This document shows, in pieces, positions 23,454 to 34,900 of a DNA stretch of 64,000 nucleotides; position 1 is the first letter of the stretch, and each line of letters starts with the position of its first letter. Source of the stretch: Selaginella moellendorffii (taxonomy: Eukaryota; Streptophyta; Lycopodiopsida; Selaginellales; Selaginellaceae); assembly GCF_000143415.4 (NCBI RefSeq), contig NW_003314265.1, positions 3,406,443 to 3,470,442 on the forward strand, read 5' to 3'. Made by a program: the position numbers and the translations under genes. A model generated the notes under the pieces. That model did no database searches. It was not told the origin of the DNA and worked only from the letters and a program-made list of their open reading frames with translations.

Positions 23454-23477
23454 TCCCACTTTAACAAAATAGAGCTT
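23454..23477 (-). repeat. Right terminal inverted repeat of element C
   Basis: 24 bp ending CAAAATAGAGCTT, the exact inverse complement of the left repeat, followed by TAGT at 23,478-23,481. Confidence 0.9.
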
Positions 23478-23499
23478 TAGTTTACAATCTATTTTTGTG

Positions 23500-24639
23500 A
23501 TGGATGCTCAAATCGATCTTGATGCTATTGTCACTGAGGCTATTGGTAGTAGTGCTTCTGAGGTTTTGGCTATTGATGGTGGAGCACTTGTATTTGATAT
23601 TAGTGGTGGTGGTGGGGGAGCTATGCTTTTGGCTGTTAAAGTTACTTGTGGTGAGGTAAATGAGCCTACTGAGGAAATAATTGGATCCACTACGGAAGCT
23701 ACTGGGGACATGATAGCTGCTTCTACTGCTCCTAAGGCTAGTGGTGTTGGGGGAGCTAGTAGTGGTGAGGGATTACACATGCATGATTCTAACACCATCT
23801 TGAATGATTGTGTTTGGGACACAATCACCCAAGCTCAAGAACAAACAACCAATAAAGTGTTACAAAAAATCATGGAATAACCCTCATCATTTTTTGGTTC
23901 CTCTGTGCCGGTTGGTTCAAAGTTATTGTGCGTTTAGCTTACGACCTCAATATAGCTATCTACAACTCCTTTGTAGAGGTCAAATTTAGGAGCACAACTG
24001 ATACTTTCATCATTTCACGAACTTTCCCTAGAACTGGCCGGATAGAGCTAGTGACTACTAAACTTGAGCAAAAATGAAATCCTATATAGCTGCAAAAGTT
24101 TTGTAAATTTGATGTATTCTTAGGACAATATGTGGAGCCTATAGGGTTCATTGGAAAACTATTCTGGCTTATCAATAAAAACTATTTGTGGCTAACATTT
24201 TGGAAATGCATTTAGGAGAAGTTTCAAGATGACGAAGAATGACACATTCGTGTTCCAGTCACACTTGTTGAACAAATGACTCTCTAATGTGGGAAGGCCT
24301 TCTCACGCACTTGGCTGACAACAATAATAGATTTGTGGAGTTTTCATTTGACTGCCTTCTTTCGAGTATGGCAATGGATATAAAAGTCACTAGTGGGCAA
24401 AAGTAGAAGGTATGTGACTTTTTTTTATTTACAAAACAACTCTATTCTATTTTTTTTCCTAGGTTTATTCCTAGAACTACTATGCTCTATACCATGTTGG
24501 GAATTGCTATAAGGCCATATGAGTTGATGAGTGTGTTGCTCTTGCTTTACCAAGATATAATAGCTCTACAAACATCATCCCAAATGTGATTGACTTAGAA
24601 GTTCTTCACCAAGTGTTCCCTAGCTATCAACACCATTTG
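23500..24639 (+). pseudogene. Decayed relative of the ParB-methyltransferase gene
   Basis: Several frames align in order with the MULE-B gene at 44,141-48,080. The segments are ITQAQEQTTNKVLQKI, then PLCRLVQ, then TDTFIISRTFPRTGRIELVTT (MULE-B: TNIGMFLVSFCKPGTTEIITV), and, after a gap, SGQK followed by an intron of about 60 nt (near 24,410-24,462) at the same position as MULE-B intron 8. Next comes LPRYNSSTNIIPNVIDLE...VFPSY (MULE-B: LPGYDSSTNIIPNLVDEQ...FPGY). The middle exons with the ParB-like domain are missing. The N-terminal region is Gly/Val/Ala-rich instead of Pro-rich. It has many stops. It is cut at 24,640 by the chromovirus LTR and adjoins element C on the left. The surrounding mobile element is not identified. 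Confidence 0.65.
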
Positions 24640-25799
24640 TGTAAGCCACAAAATTTTCCTTTCCAATTTGCCAGCTTACCTCGACTATCCGACCAACTCT
24701 GCCTTGGCTTGTGCTAAGTTCCCTCGCCAAGGTTCTCGCCTATGGTACCAGCTCCTACTTGGTCCTACTTGGTTTCAGCTACTCACTGCACGAGCAACGG
24801 AGTGTTAGCCATCCATCTACGGATTCCCAAATCTCTCCCAATCCCCCTCCTCGGGTTAGACTGGACTTAAGGTTTGGCTACACTCCCCGCAGGCACAAGC
24901 AGCCAAGCACACCAAGCCTCCAGATTCCTAACACCCCAAGGTACCACAAGACTTGATCATGGGACCCTCTAAATCCCAAGCCTTGGGTGCAGCACTTGCT
25001 TCGGGACATCGGGGCGAAACACCGTGGCCTAACAGCCCGGTATGGGTACCTCTATCCCCCCACTTCCATCCCGAAGGGAAGGCCCAAGCCCCTAGGAAGG
25101 GCGAGGACCAATGAGACACAAGGTACTCAAGTGGGGCACCACTCCACCTGAGCCGGGAGCACCGCAGTCGGTTTCCCTTTCGGGAGTGGGAGCTGCTCTT
25201 GAGCACTTCCCTGGGTGGCCCCTCCGGCACCACTCAAGCCCATGCTCACTCCCACCCAAGGCCCCTCGGCCCCAGTCTCAACCTCAAGTCAGTTTGGAAG
25301 CACCACTGGAGAGTTCCTTCAAGACTGGTTCCTGGACCTCACTATCCTTACTATACTTTTGGAACCCCCTGCAGCCCCCCCCCCCCTGGGAGACGCACGC
25401 TTTGGGCTTTCACCCCTTGACCCATATTAGTATTTGGACTTACTCTCTGGCTCGATCTCGGACCCGATTTCGGATCCGACTTCAGATTCGGTCTCGAACT
25501 CAATCTCGGACTCGATCTCGGACCCGATCTCGGACCCGACCTCGGACTCGACCTCGGACTCAGTCTCGGACCCGATTTCAGATCTCAGACTCCATCTCGA
25601 ACTTGGTCTCGAACTCGGACTCGAACTCGGTCCCTGAGTCAGTCTCGGACTCAATTCCGGACTCTATCTCGAACTCGGTCCTAGAGTCAGTCTTGGACTC
25701 AATCCTCGACTTGGTCCCATCTGATGAACTCTTTGTCATTTCAGTCAAGCTTTTGGGGATCCTTTAGCCTACGACATCTCGGGGAGTCGGTTCCTTACA
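24640..25799 (-). repeat. Full-length chromovirus LTR (3' LTR)
   Basis: 1,160 bp from TGTAAGCC to CTTACA, containing a CTCGGACTCGAT-type minisatellite at 25,440-25,700. The other LTR lacks everything between the two CCTCGACT sites at about 24,680 and 25,704. Confidence 0.85.
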
Positions 25800-26210
25800 A
25801 CTCCACCACCCATAGAAGAAGTTCGATGCCCACATCGAATGTCTCGTTTTATCCTACGACTTGTTGACCATGTCTCCGGGGGCATGTGGTGGTGGTGGCA
25901 CTTAGTGGTGTGCCTAAGTTAGCCTCCCCGGCCAAGAGCCCATGACAACGGAATATAGGTGTCCCTATACTCCTCACCTCACCACGCCCTAGTATGGGGT
26001 CGGGACTTGAACTCAGCCTTGCTTTACTAGAGGGTTTGGACTCGAACCCAACCTCTGTAGAATACGTCTACGGATTCGACATCCCCGCGGGGAGTCGGGC
26101 GTAGTGCCCTACGCCTGGTCGACCTATCCAACCCATGCTAATTAGCTTACCTTTGGCGCGCCTTCGGGTCTCAACATATGCCACTTGCTCAACTTTGCAA
26201 ATTGATATTT

Positions 26211-26615
26211 TTAATTGAATTTTGCATAAGTACATAGAGTTCTGCCTTGCAGAAATTGCTCCACTAGATCTCGCGCATTCGCTAGGTTCTCCTCCGGTTC
26301 CCATGTTGCTTCGCAGTGTGGAAATCCTTTCCACTTCACATGGAACTCTCTCACCTCGCGTCCTTGTCGCTTGCTCTTGTGCGCATTAAGGATGGCCTTG
26401 ACTTCGTATTCCTCTTCCCCTTGGATAACCTCAGGTAAAGGTCTCACTTGGTCCTTGCAAAGTGGATCCTCAAAGTACGGCTTGAGTAAGTTCACGTGGA
26501 ACACTGGGTGCATCTTCCCCATCTCTCGAGGAAGTCGGAGTCGGTAAGCCACTTTACCGATTTGTGCCTCAATCTCGTAAGGCCCCGCGAACCTGCTTAA
26601 GGAACTCAAGATCAA
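26211..26615 (-). pseudogene. Integrase C-terminus and chromodomain
   Basis: This is the 3' part of the pol frame. A GPY-type segment (FAGPYEIEAQIGKVAYRLRL) leads to FHVNLLKPYF and then a chromodomain of about 50 residues (YEVKAILNAHKSK...FHVKWKGFP...TWEPEENL), with the aromatic positions Tyr, Trp and Trp that bind methyl-lysine in the family. In chromoviruses this domain steers integration to particular chromatin. An open segment of integrase (26,641-26,976, SHLGLAEMCYNNSPHS...) precedes it, separated by frame disruptions, so the full protein cannot be made from this copy. Confidence 0.85.
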
Positions 26616-26640
26616 TTCATTTACAGGAATACATGCATCT

Positions 26641-27718
26641 TTACCTTTGGGTCAACTTTCGGCTAATCCCACTTGGTAGTCTGAGGTTCTTGGTGTTCAG
26701 CCACACCTTCTCCCCAGCTTGGAACTCTACATCCCAACGCTTCTGGTTCGCGTATTTGGTTTGCCTTTGTTGAGCCCGTTCCAAGGAATCCCTCACTAGA
26801 TTCCAAATGCTGAGTCTTTTCGCCGTGAATGCCTCCACTGCAGGCAACTCTCCATGATACTCGGCCACGCCGAGTTCCACAGGACCTTCAATGGCTCGCC
26901 CATTGATGACTTCCCATGGACTCACCCCAATACTCGAATGTGGTGAGTTGTTATAACACATTTCCGCAAGTCCCAAATGACTTACCCAATTGGTCTAGTC
27001 TCCCGAGACATAGCATCGCAAATAATCCTCCAGCTGCCTATTCACCCTTTCCGTTTGTCCGTTTGTCAAGAAGTGTTAGTGCCACCAACTTGACTCAATA
27101 CCCCATACCTGTCTGTGGGTGATAGGTTGTGCTGAATTTCAACTTGGTGTGATACTGTTCCAGGAGAGTCCTCCAGAACCTACTGGTGAAGATCTTATCT
27201 CGATCTGAGATGATCTCTTCCGGTCTTCCCTGCACTCGAACCACTTGTTCAAAGAACAGCTTTGCCACACCTTCTGCATCCACCTCCGTTGTGGTGGGTA
27301 TGAAGTGTGCCATTTTTGAAAATCGGTCCACCACCACGAATATCGCATCAAACCCCTCGCTTGGGGGGAGTCCTGTGATGAAGTCCATCGTAAGACATTT
27401 CCATGGGCGATCTGGAATTGGGATGCTTTGCAACAAGCCCCCACTAGCCTTAGTCACGGCTTTTACCTGCTGACATGTTGGACATGTCTTTACATAGTCT
27501 TGGACGTCCTTAGCCATATCTGGCCAATGGTACTTCCTTTTGAGTAAGCCCATCGTCTTGGGCACTCCACCGTGTCCCACAAGAGGTCCGTCATGACACT
27601 CTTCTAAGGCCACCTTCCTTAGTTCTACTTCTGGAACATACACCCTCGTTTGCTTGTAATAAATGAGTCCATTGCGTTCCGCATAGCCCGTTTTCTCTTC
27701 CGTTGGCAGCTCACCTCT
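26641..27718 (-). pseudogene. Chromovirus integrase, interrupted
   Basis: Continuing in frame after the TAG at 27,719 are the HHCC zinc region (HDGPLVGHGG...CPTCQQ) and catalytic core sites MDFITGLPP and IISDRDKIFTSRFW. After TTYHPQT a foreign stretch of about 35 bp (27,070-27,105) replaces the usual sequence leading to the catalytic Glu and brings in a stop. A further TAG interrupts the segment normally reading YVSGDQTNW. Exactly the same insert and stop occur in the second copy at 32,447, so they predate the duplication. Confidence 0.85.
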
Positions 27719-30631
27719 CTAGTGAGCTTCCCGCGCCTCTAGATTCCTCCGCAACACTTCCTGTGCTAGACCATCGTTCTCATATGCTGTCCGCACATCA
27801 TCCCAGAAGGTTGCTGTTGCGCTGGATATTGCCAACCTCAAGCTCGCTTTTCGACTTAGCGCATTTGCCACGATGTTGCTCTTCCCAGGCTTGTACAGAA
27901 TTTCGCAATCAAACTCGGCCAAGACATTGGCCCAGCGACCTTGTTTCCCTCTTAGGTCGGGCTGTGACAAGAAGTGTTTCGTTGCCACATTGTCCGTATA
28001 AACCTTGAAGTGTCTCCCAAGGTAGTGTCGCCACTCCTTGAGCGCCTTGACCACCGCAAACAATTCCTTCTCGTGGGCAGGCCACTTCCGTTGAGCCTTG
28101 TCCAGCTTCTTCGAGAAGAACACTACCGGATGGTTGTCTTGCTTCAAAACTGCGCCCAACGCAAAGTCCGAAGCATCCGTTTCTACCTCAAAGTCCTTAC
28201 CAAAGTCTGGTAATGCCAATACAGGAGCCTTCCTCAACTTCCCTTTGAGGTGGACGAATGCCGCCTCGCATTCCGCTGTCCACACCATCTTCCCTTTTCC
28301 TGTTTGGTCCGTTAAGGGCAGGGCTACTCTTGAATAGTGTCTGATAAACTTTCGATAGTAGTTGCATAGCCCCAGGAACGCCCTCAACTCGTGTACATTG
28401 GCTGGTCGCTCCCATTCCTGGATCGCTTGGACCTTCTCCGAGTCCACCTTGAGCCCGTCCTGGCCCACCACATGCCCAAGAAACTTTACCTCTTGTTGAG
28501 CAAAGTCACATTTGCTCTCTTTAGCATACAGCTTGTGTTCCCTTAGTTTCTCAAACACCTTCGCCAAGTGTTCGGCATGCTCCTCTAGCGTCTCGCTATA
28601 GATCAGGATGTCGTCGATATAGACGACCACGAAGTGATCCAGATAGGGTACAAAGATGTGGTTCATTAGCGCCGAAAACGTTGCCGGCGCATTACATAGC
28701 CCGAAGGGCATCACCAGAAACTCAAAGCTCCCATACCTCGTTTGACAAGTTGTCTTCTCGACATCTTCCTCGGCTACCCTGATCTGGTAGTATCCTGACC
28801 TTAGGTCAATCCTCGAGAAGTATTTTGCCTTTCCCAACCTATCGAACAGGTCCTCAATCCTTGGCAAAGGGTACTTGTTCTTCTTTGTATACTTGTTGAG
28901 CAACCGGTAGTCTATGCACATGCGCATAGATGCATCTTTCTTTTTCACAAATAACACCGGCGCCCCATACGGCGACTTGCTCAACCTAACATACCCTTTG
29001 TCCACCAACTCCTCTAGTTGGCACTTGAGCTCCTTGAGTTCTTTTTCGTTTAACCGATAAGGGGGACAAACCACTGCCTCAGCACCCTCGACCAGCTCAA
29101 TCTTATGTTCTATCGGTCGTGCTGGGGGTAGCCCCGCCGGTAGCTCCTCCGGCATGGTATCCTGGAATTGGTCCAACACCCGCTGGATCACTAAAGGTAC
29201 TTCTTCCATTCCTGTCTTTTTGTCACTCTTCACCGAGAGTAAGCACAAAAAGGCCGCCTTAGTTCCTTTAGTGAATTGTCCTCTCGTGGACACCAGGTTT
29301 AAGCAGGAATCTTTGGCCTTGCTTTGCCCTACCTTTAGATCTTGGGGCTCCACCCTAGATCTTCTTCCTTGGGCATTTGCCAGTACCACAAGGTTTCTAC
29401 CTTGTCCATGCAGGGCTACCACGAATCGATTGAACCAGTCCATTCCGAAGATCACGTCAAATCCCGCCATGTCCAACACGGTGAAATCCATGTCCACCTT
29501 CCAAGTCCCCACTTCGACTCTCGCTTGTCGAAGTACCTCATCGGTGCTTTGGCTACCTTGAACAAACTCTATAGTCCTTGGTTCGCCTAGCCGCTGCACC
29601 GTTAGTCCGGCTTGTCGGACTATGTCTGTAGCCACAAAATTATCTGAAGCACCCGTGTCAATAAGGATTTTAACAAAGCTACCTCCGAGCTTCCCTCGGA
29701 GGGCTAGTAGATGTCGCGAACGACTCTCTACCAAAGTTGCTCGTGTAATGAGTAACTTTGAGTTAGGGACTGGATCACATACCTCCATTTGGACTTCACC
29801 CGACTTGATGGCCATATTGGCTCTGGCCTTCTTCGGGTAGGGACATTCCCTCGAGAAGTGTCCCGCTTCACCGCAGTTGTAGCATACATTGTTTCCCACA
29901 CTGCTATATGACTTGACCTTCTTATCCGTGGGTTTGTCTCTTTTCGCTTGACTCCCCCACGTACTTGCTCGCTGGCCACCGGGTTTGCCTTTTCGGAACC
30001 CCGAGGACTCATTCTTAGAGAAACTCCTCTTGAATTTCCTTCTGCTAAACGTTCCCCTTGGTTTGGCCCCTTTGTTAAACGTGGATCCCAACCCCGTCGT
30101 GTTCCCCTTTCGCAAGTTATCGTTGAAATGCACCTTGATGGCCGCATCCAACGCTTCCTTGTAGTTGGTCGGGTTCCACCGCATTATTTCGCCGCGAACC
30201 CAAGTTTGCAAACCTGATATGAAGGCATGGAACGCATCCATATCCCCCATGTCCGTGACAAGTATCCTCTTTGCCATAAACCCATTCACATACTCTTGAA
30301 TGGTTCTGGTCTGCTTCAGCCTACTCAGCTCGTCTCTTAGGTGCAGAGTAGCATTCGGAGGAACGTAAGTTGCGCGGATCCTTGCCTTCATCATTTCCCA
30401 AGTGGCCACCGGTCCTTCGTTGGCCTCCGTTGTTCTCCACCAAGACTTGGCACTATCTGCCAAGTATGGTTTTGCACATGGGACCTTCTCCGAGCTCGGT
30501 AATCGCAACGCTCGGAAGTAGTCCTCCATATCGTAGAACCAATCCTCCACCACTTTATAGTCATTCACTCCCTTGAAGACCGGTGGGAGCTTCGGTTTGT
30601 ACTTGGGAACTGCCTGAGGGACTGATTCCAC
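27719..30631 (-). CDS. Chromovirus gag-pol: capsid, zinc knuckle, protease, reverse transcriptase, RNase H
   Basis: A continuous 970-codon stretch ends at TAG 27,719-27,721. In order it has a capsid region ([12 protein letters not shown]...AKSWWRTTE...RDELSRLKQ), a CCHC zinc knuckle ([14 protein letters not shown], near residue 253), a protease ([12 protein letters not shown]), reverse transcriptase with intact YIDD, and RNase H ([14 protein letters not shown]). The frame is open upstream of 30,631; the natural gag start is probably ATG 30,965 (MARAGRKRTQAE), out of frame by one base because of an indel near 30,740-30,780. The protein copies element RNA into DNA. The key enzyme residues seen are intact, so this block decayed little. 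Confidence 0.9.
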   Translation of the reverse strand: MESVPQAVPKYKPKLPPVFKGVNDYKVVEDWFYDMEDYFRALRLPSSEKVPCAKPYLADSAKSWWRTTEANEGPVATWEMMKARIRATYVPPNATLHLRDELSRLKQTRTIQEYVNGFMAKRILVTDMGDMDAFHAFISGLQTWVRGEIMRWNPTNYKEALDAAIKVHFNDNLRKGNTTGLGSTFNKGAKPRGTFSRRKFKRSFSKNESSGFRKGKPGGQRASTWGSQAKRDKPTDKKVKSYSSVGNNVCYNCGEAGHFSRECPYPKKARANMAIKSGEVQMEVCDPVPNSKLLITRATLVESRSRHLLALRGKLGGSFVKILIDTGASDNFVATDIVRQAGLTVQRLGEPRTIEFVQGSQSTDEVLRQARVEVGTWKVDMDFTVLDMAGFDVIFGMDWFNRFVVALHGQGRNLVVLANAQGRRSRVEPQDLKVGQSKAKDSCLNLVSTRGQFTKGTKAAFLCLLSVKSDKKTGMEEVPLVIQRVLDQFQDTMPEELPAGLPPARPIEHKIELVEGAEAVVCPPYRLNEKELKELKCQLEELVDKGYVRLSKSPYGAPVLFVKKKDASMRMCIDYRLLNKYTKKNKYPLPRIEDLFDRLGKAKYFSRIDLRSGYYQIRVAEEDVEKTTCQTRYGSFEFLVMPFGLCNAPATFSALMNHIFVPYLDHFVVVYIDDILIYSETLEEHAEHLAKVFEKLREHKLYAKESKCDFAQQEVKFLGHVVGQDGLKVDSEKVQAIQEWERPANVHELRAFLGLCNYYRKFIRHYSRVALPLTDQTGKGKMVWTAECEAAFVHLKGKLRKAPVLALPDFGKDFEVETDASDFALGAVLKQDNHPVVFFSKKLDKAQRKWPAHEKELFAVVKALKEWRHYLGRHFKVYTDNVATKHFLSQPDLRGKQGRWANVLAEFDCEILYKPGKSNIVANALSRKASLRLAISSATATFWDDVRTAYENDGLAQEVLRRNLEAREAH

Positions 30632-30737
30632 TTCGGTCTGTTTGACCTTGTCTGGTTTTGCCTCAGTCCCTGCCGAAGGGTCCGCACCTTCTGCGCTGCC
30701 AGCATCCGCAGTCTTTCGCTTTTTCTTCCGCTTCTCA

Positions 30738-30965
30738 TCACGCTTTAGCTTGCGTACGAGAGTTTCTTGCCAATTGTCCTTCTAGAACGTCCAATCGAGC
30801 CTTGGACGACCGAACCTCACCACCGGACTCCTGTTTGGAAGTTGCCTCACTGGAGTCCTCCTCATGCAAGGATTCCTCATCCATAGCCTCCTGTTCGACC
30901 AGAGGCTCCAGCTCTGGAGGAGGTTCCGTCTCTGCCTGAGTTCGCTTACGTCCTGCCCTTGCCAT
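30738..30965 (-). pseudogene. Gag N-terminus, frameshifted from gag-pol
   Basis: ATG at 30,963-30,965 opens MARAGRKRTQAETEPPPE, a charged, Glu-rich gag N-terminus of 75 codons. After LEGQLARNS the frame must shift to reach the Lys-rich [11 protein letters not shown] segment and the rest of gag. It lies just downstream of the primer site. Confidence 0.7.
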
Positions 30966-31006
30966 CTCCCAGCAATCTGCCTCTATCCTTCGCTAGAACT
31001 GAGGAA

Positions 31007-31021
31007 GAGGCTCCAATACCA
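31007..31021 (-). other. Primer binding site of the chromovirus
   Basis: The minus strand reads TGGTATTGGAGCC, close to the initiator-Met-type primer site (TGGTATCAGAGC), 3 bases inside the short LTR. Confidence 0.75.
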
Positions 31022-31024
31022 AAT

Positions 31025-31159
31025 TGTAAGCCACAAATTTTTCCTTTCCAATTTGCCAGCTTACCTCGACTTGGTCCCATCTGATGAACTCTTTGTCATT
31101 TCAGTCAAGCTTTTGGGGATCCTTTAGCCTACGACATCTCGGGGAGTCGGTTCCTTACA
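31025..31159 (-). repeat. Internally deleted chromovirus LTR (135 bp)
   Basis: It keeps both LTR ends but lacks about 1,025 bp present in its partner. The breakpoint lies at a short direct repeat (CCTCGACT). It is followed on the right by a second purine tract and internal copy. Confidence 0.85.
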
Positions 31160-32862
31160 ACTCCACCACCCATAGAAGAAGTTCGATGCCCACATCAAAC
31201 GTCTCGTTTTATCCTACGACTTGTTGACCATGTCTCCGGGGGCATCCCCCCACTTAGCGGTGTGCCTAAGTTAGCCTCCCCGGCCAAGAGCCCATGACAA
31301 CGGAATATAGGTGTCCCTATACTCCTCACCTCAACACGCCCTAGTATGGGGTCGGGACTTGAACCCAGCCTTGCTTTACTAGGGGGTTGGGACTCGAACC
31401 CAACCTCCGTAGAATACGTCTACGGATTCGACATCCCCACGGGGAGTCGGGCGTAGTGCCCTACACCTGGTCAACCTATCCAACCCATGCTAATTAGCTT
31501 ACCTTTGGCGCGCCTTCGGGTCTCAACATATGCCACTTGCTCAACTTTGCAAATTGATATTTTTAATTGAATTTTGCATAAGTACATAGAGTTCTGCCTT
31601 GCAGAAATTGCTCCACTAGATCTCGCGCATTCGCTAGGTTCTCCTCCGGTTCCCATGTTGCTTCGTAGTGTGGAAATCCTTTCCACTTCACATGGAACTC
31701 TCTCACCTCGCGTCCTTGTCGCTTACTCTTGTGTGCATTGAGGATGGCCTTGACTTCGTATTCCTCTTCCCCTTGGATAACCTCAGGTAAAGGTCTCACT
31801 TGGTCCTTGCAAAGCGGATCCTCAAAGTATGGCTTGAGTAAGTTCACGTGGAACACTGGGTGCATCTTCCCCATCTCTCAAGGAAGTCGGAGTCGGTAAG
31901 CCACTTTACCGATTCGTGCCTCAATCTCGTAAGGCCCCGCGAACCTGCTTAAGGAACTCAAGATCAATTCATTTACAGGAATACATGCATCTTTACCTTT
32001 GGATCAACTTTCGACTGATCCCACTTAGTAGTCTGAGGTTCTTGGTGTTCAGCCACACCTTCTCCCCAGCTTGGAACTCTACATCCCGACGCTTCTGGTT
32101 CGCGTATTTGGTTTGCCTTTGTTGAGCCCGTTCCAAGGAATCCCTCACTAGATTCCAAATGCTGAGTCTTTCCGCCGTGAATGCCTCCACTGCGGGCAAC
32201 TCTCCATGATACTCGGCCACGCCGCGTTCCACAGGACCTTCAATGGCTCGCCCATTGATGACTTCCCATGGACTCACCTCGATACTCGAATGTGGTGAGT
32301 TGTTATAACACATTTCCGCAAGTCCCAAATGACTTACCCAATCGGTCTAGTCTCCCGAGACATAGCATCGCAAATAATCCTCCAGCTGCCTATTCACCCT
32401 TTCCGTTTGTCCGTCTGTCAAGAAGTGTTAGTGCCACCAACTTGACTCAATACCCCATACCTGTCTGTGGGTGATAGGTTGTGCTGAATTTCAACTTGGT
32501 GCGATACTGTTCCAGGAGAGTCCTCCAGAACCTACTGGTGAAGATCTTATCTCGATCTGAGATGATCTCTTCCGGTCTTCCCCGCACTCGAACCACTTGT
32601 TCGAAGAACAGCTTTGCCACACCTTCCGCATCCACCTCCGTTGTGGTGGGTATGAAGTGTGCCATTTTCGAAAATCGGTCCACCACCACGAATATCGCAT
32701 CAAACCCCTCGCTTGGGGGGAGTCCCGTGATGAAGTCCATCGTAAGACATTTCCACGGGCGATCTGGAATTGGGATGCTTTGCAACAAGCCCCCACTAGC
32801 CTTAGTCACGGCTTTTACCTGCTGACATGTTGGACATGTCTTTACATAGTCTTGGACGTCCT
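31160..32862 (-). mobile_element. Second, truncated chromovirus internal copy
   Basis: Nearly identical to 25,800-27,510, starting with the purine tract beside the shared LTR. It holds chromodomain (31,563-31,874), integrase C-terminal (31,993-32,328) and integrase core (32,447-32,830) segments, carrying the same insert and stops as the first copy. It ends abruptly at 32,862, within the integrase zinc region. An LTR-internal-LTR-internal order is expected from recombination between tandem or sister copies. Confidence 0.88.
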
Positions 32863-33650
32863 AAAGAAAGAGTAAGTCCTCAAAGAACTTAACCCGTACC
32901 TAGATTTTAGCTCAGGAAAGTGTAATATGCAAATGTAACCTGAAATATACTACAAGGATTGGCCGAAATCAAAAAAGAAAGAGAGGTAGAAGAGGGGATG
33001 CATTGTTTGACGGTGGTAAGTGTACAAATGATGAAAGATGAGTGAGATGGTGGAGTGCCAAGATGGTGGCAGCACTCTGAGAAGGTGGCCATCTCTACAT
33101 GTGTCAAGCCTATGGTCGGATGTGTTGGACTAAAGAAAACCGTAGCCAAAAAGGACGGCATAGTCACTAGATTGCTGGTAAAGAGAGGTGGCATGTGTCC
33201 ACTAAGTGTTGGAGCAGGAGAAAGTGTCTTTAGCTTCTGTGGCCTTGCCTAAGTATTCATCTAGGTGCCCTGAGTGAATAGGTTCACCTGGTTAGAAGAA
33301 AGTCACTCTAGAAAAGTTAGTATATTGTCAGTAAATGGTCGCAATGATATCTTAAAAATAGCACGTCTAAATGAGGTGATGTCTTTTGCTACTGGTGCAT
33401 GTATATGTGTTTGTAGTATGATGTAAATATGACCTCAAATAAATATATGGACGATGGTGAAAGAATAAAAGATGCAAGACGGGCATCTAAAAGTAAGTGT
33501 AAGAAATCCTATTGGAAGTTATTAGTGATGGACTTGTGAATATAGATGCTATGGAATGGGTTTAAGGAATGTTTGGGGTAGAGTAATGGTAAAGGAAGGG
33601 CCAAAGAACTTGGAACATAGGCTAAGCCAAGTGAGGAACCTCCATACAAA
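32863..33650. other. Unassigned stretch
   Basis: No open frame with a recognisable domain. It lies between the truncated chromovirus copy and the decayed Tat-like element; it may hold that element's lost 3' end. Confidence 0.4.
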
Positions 33651-33869
33651 CAACAATCTAAGCATAAAATCCAAGGCAAGAGCCATAATCCAATGGAGAA
33701 ACACCCTCTAAAAATAAAAAAGAAACTATGAAAGTAAAGTAAATAAAAGAAGCAAATGAAAAAGAAGCGAAGAGGAACACCTCATCGAATGAAGCGTTTG
33801 AGGTGAGAGTGGTTGTGAGCTTGTGGGAGCTCACGTCCATCAGCATCTACTAGCATGTATACTCCACCT

Positions 33870-34900
33870 CTAATATGTCACTAGATAGAGTAGGGGCTGA
33901 TCTAGCAAGGAGAGAAGTTCGAAGGTGGCATGAACTCCTTAAGTAGAACAAGATTACCATCCTCAAATGATTCAACAGACTGTTAGTGATTAATGACTAA
34001 CTTGATCTTCTACTTGCCCCAGAGGAGATGTTTAGTCATGGCCCGTCGCTGTTCTTCCAAGGCAAGAACCTCCAAGTCACGTGCATGGAGCTTGTCCTCA
34101 TCGCTAAGCTACATCTCTGCTGCGTATCGAAGCAAAAGTGAGAGTGACGGCACTTGGATCTTCACTGGAAACAAGACCTCTATCTCTTAGATGAGAGAGA
34201 ATGGAGTTGCGGAGATGGATGTCTTGAAGAATGTCCGAAAGGCCCACAATGTCGTAACCAAGTGCTCGTGCCAACATGCCTCAGATGATCCTCCATAAAC
34301 TTTGAGATGATAGTCTTTAATATTTTGTTACTAGACTTTTCCTGGCCATTGCACTTAGGATAGTAGATGCCTACTTTTCATGTGCTTGACTTGTAACTGC
34401 TGGAGAAGATGTTGCATCCCTATGTGAAGTAGTCCATTGCTACAATGATATATCACTGTCCTTTTAAGCTTAGTGGGTTGATCGAAAGAGAGGCACTAAT
34501 GAAGCCAGCATGAAGAGCAAGGCTGCTTCAATGAAATAGCTGCTTCCATCATTGTCAAGTTGGCCACGGCCGACAAAGTTATGTCCCCACAAAAAAATGG
34601 GACCTAGAGAAATGACGAGCTGGAAAGGAAGGTGTGGAATATGGCTTTGGGGTTGAACCATTGGCACTGCTCACATTATTTTGCATAATTTAAGCTATTT
34701 TGGTGAATCCAAGGCCAAAAGTAGCCATGGTACAAAAGGAGCTATGCTATGACCTGTCCCGCACAAGAGTGGAAAGCTCAAAGCAACTCAAGAATCCTGT
34801 GTTCACCCACACACTGCAACAAAACATCCTATGAAGTCCTCCTATAAAGGTGTCCATCAAGAAGGCAAAACCCTCGCACTTGGATCTCCAACACCTTTTG
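33870..34900 (-). pseudogene. Tat-like integrase relic
   Basis: A zinc-region relic (LLYHGYFWPW...CEQCQWF), a decayed catalytic core, and a C-terminal part reading AFRTFFKTSISATPFSLI then EIEVLFPVKIQVPSL then LEEQRRAMTKHL, a layout typical of plant Tat integrases. Multiple stops. Confidence 0.7.

Larger units (their letters stand above)
13694..23477. mobile_element. Element C: 9.8-kb DNA transposon with perfect 24-bp TIRs
   Basis: The 24 bases at 13,694-13,717 (starting AAGCTCTATTTTG) are exactly inverted at 23,454-23,477. Flanking TAGT at 13,690-13,693 and 23,478-23,481 gives a 4-bp target duplication. Inside are a two-gene minus-strand block (transposase, then an 85-aa protein) and a divergent plus-strand six-exon gene encoding an FCP1-like HAD protein. 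Twenty-one copies of a 22-bp palindrome are scattered through it. Four-base duplications are known for Sola-, Ginger- and Academ-type elements; which of these, if any, it belongs to is not settled. The transposase has four nonsense codons, so this copy is not autonomous, but the perfect ends suggest recent movement. Confidence 0.88.
24640..31159 (-). mobile_element. Ty3/Gypsy chromovirus with unequal LTRs
   Basis: The minus-strand order is LTR (31,159-31,025), primer site, gag, protease, reverse transcriptase, RNase H, integrase, chromodomain, purine tract (25,800-25,818, minus TGGGTGGTGGAGT) and LTR (25,799-24,640). Both LTRs start TGTAAG(CC) and end CTTACA on the plus strand, but one is 1,160 bp and the other only 135 bp. 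The element is broken by one gag frameshift, a TAG between RNase H and integrase, and a foreign insert in the integrase. To the right it continues directly into a second internal copy, so the true right end and target duplication are lost. Confidence 0.88.

Noticed and set aside
25111-25767. Plus-strand frame of 218 codons with Ser/Arg/Thr repeats
   Set aside because: It lies in the chromovirus LTR over its CTCGGAC minisatellite, antisense to the element.
29154-29561. Plus-strand frames over the chromovirus pol region
   Set aside because: They are antisense to a 970-codon gag-pol frame with clear enzyme motifs.
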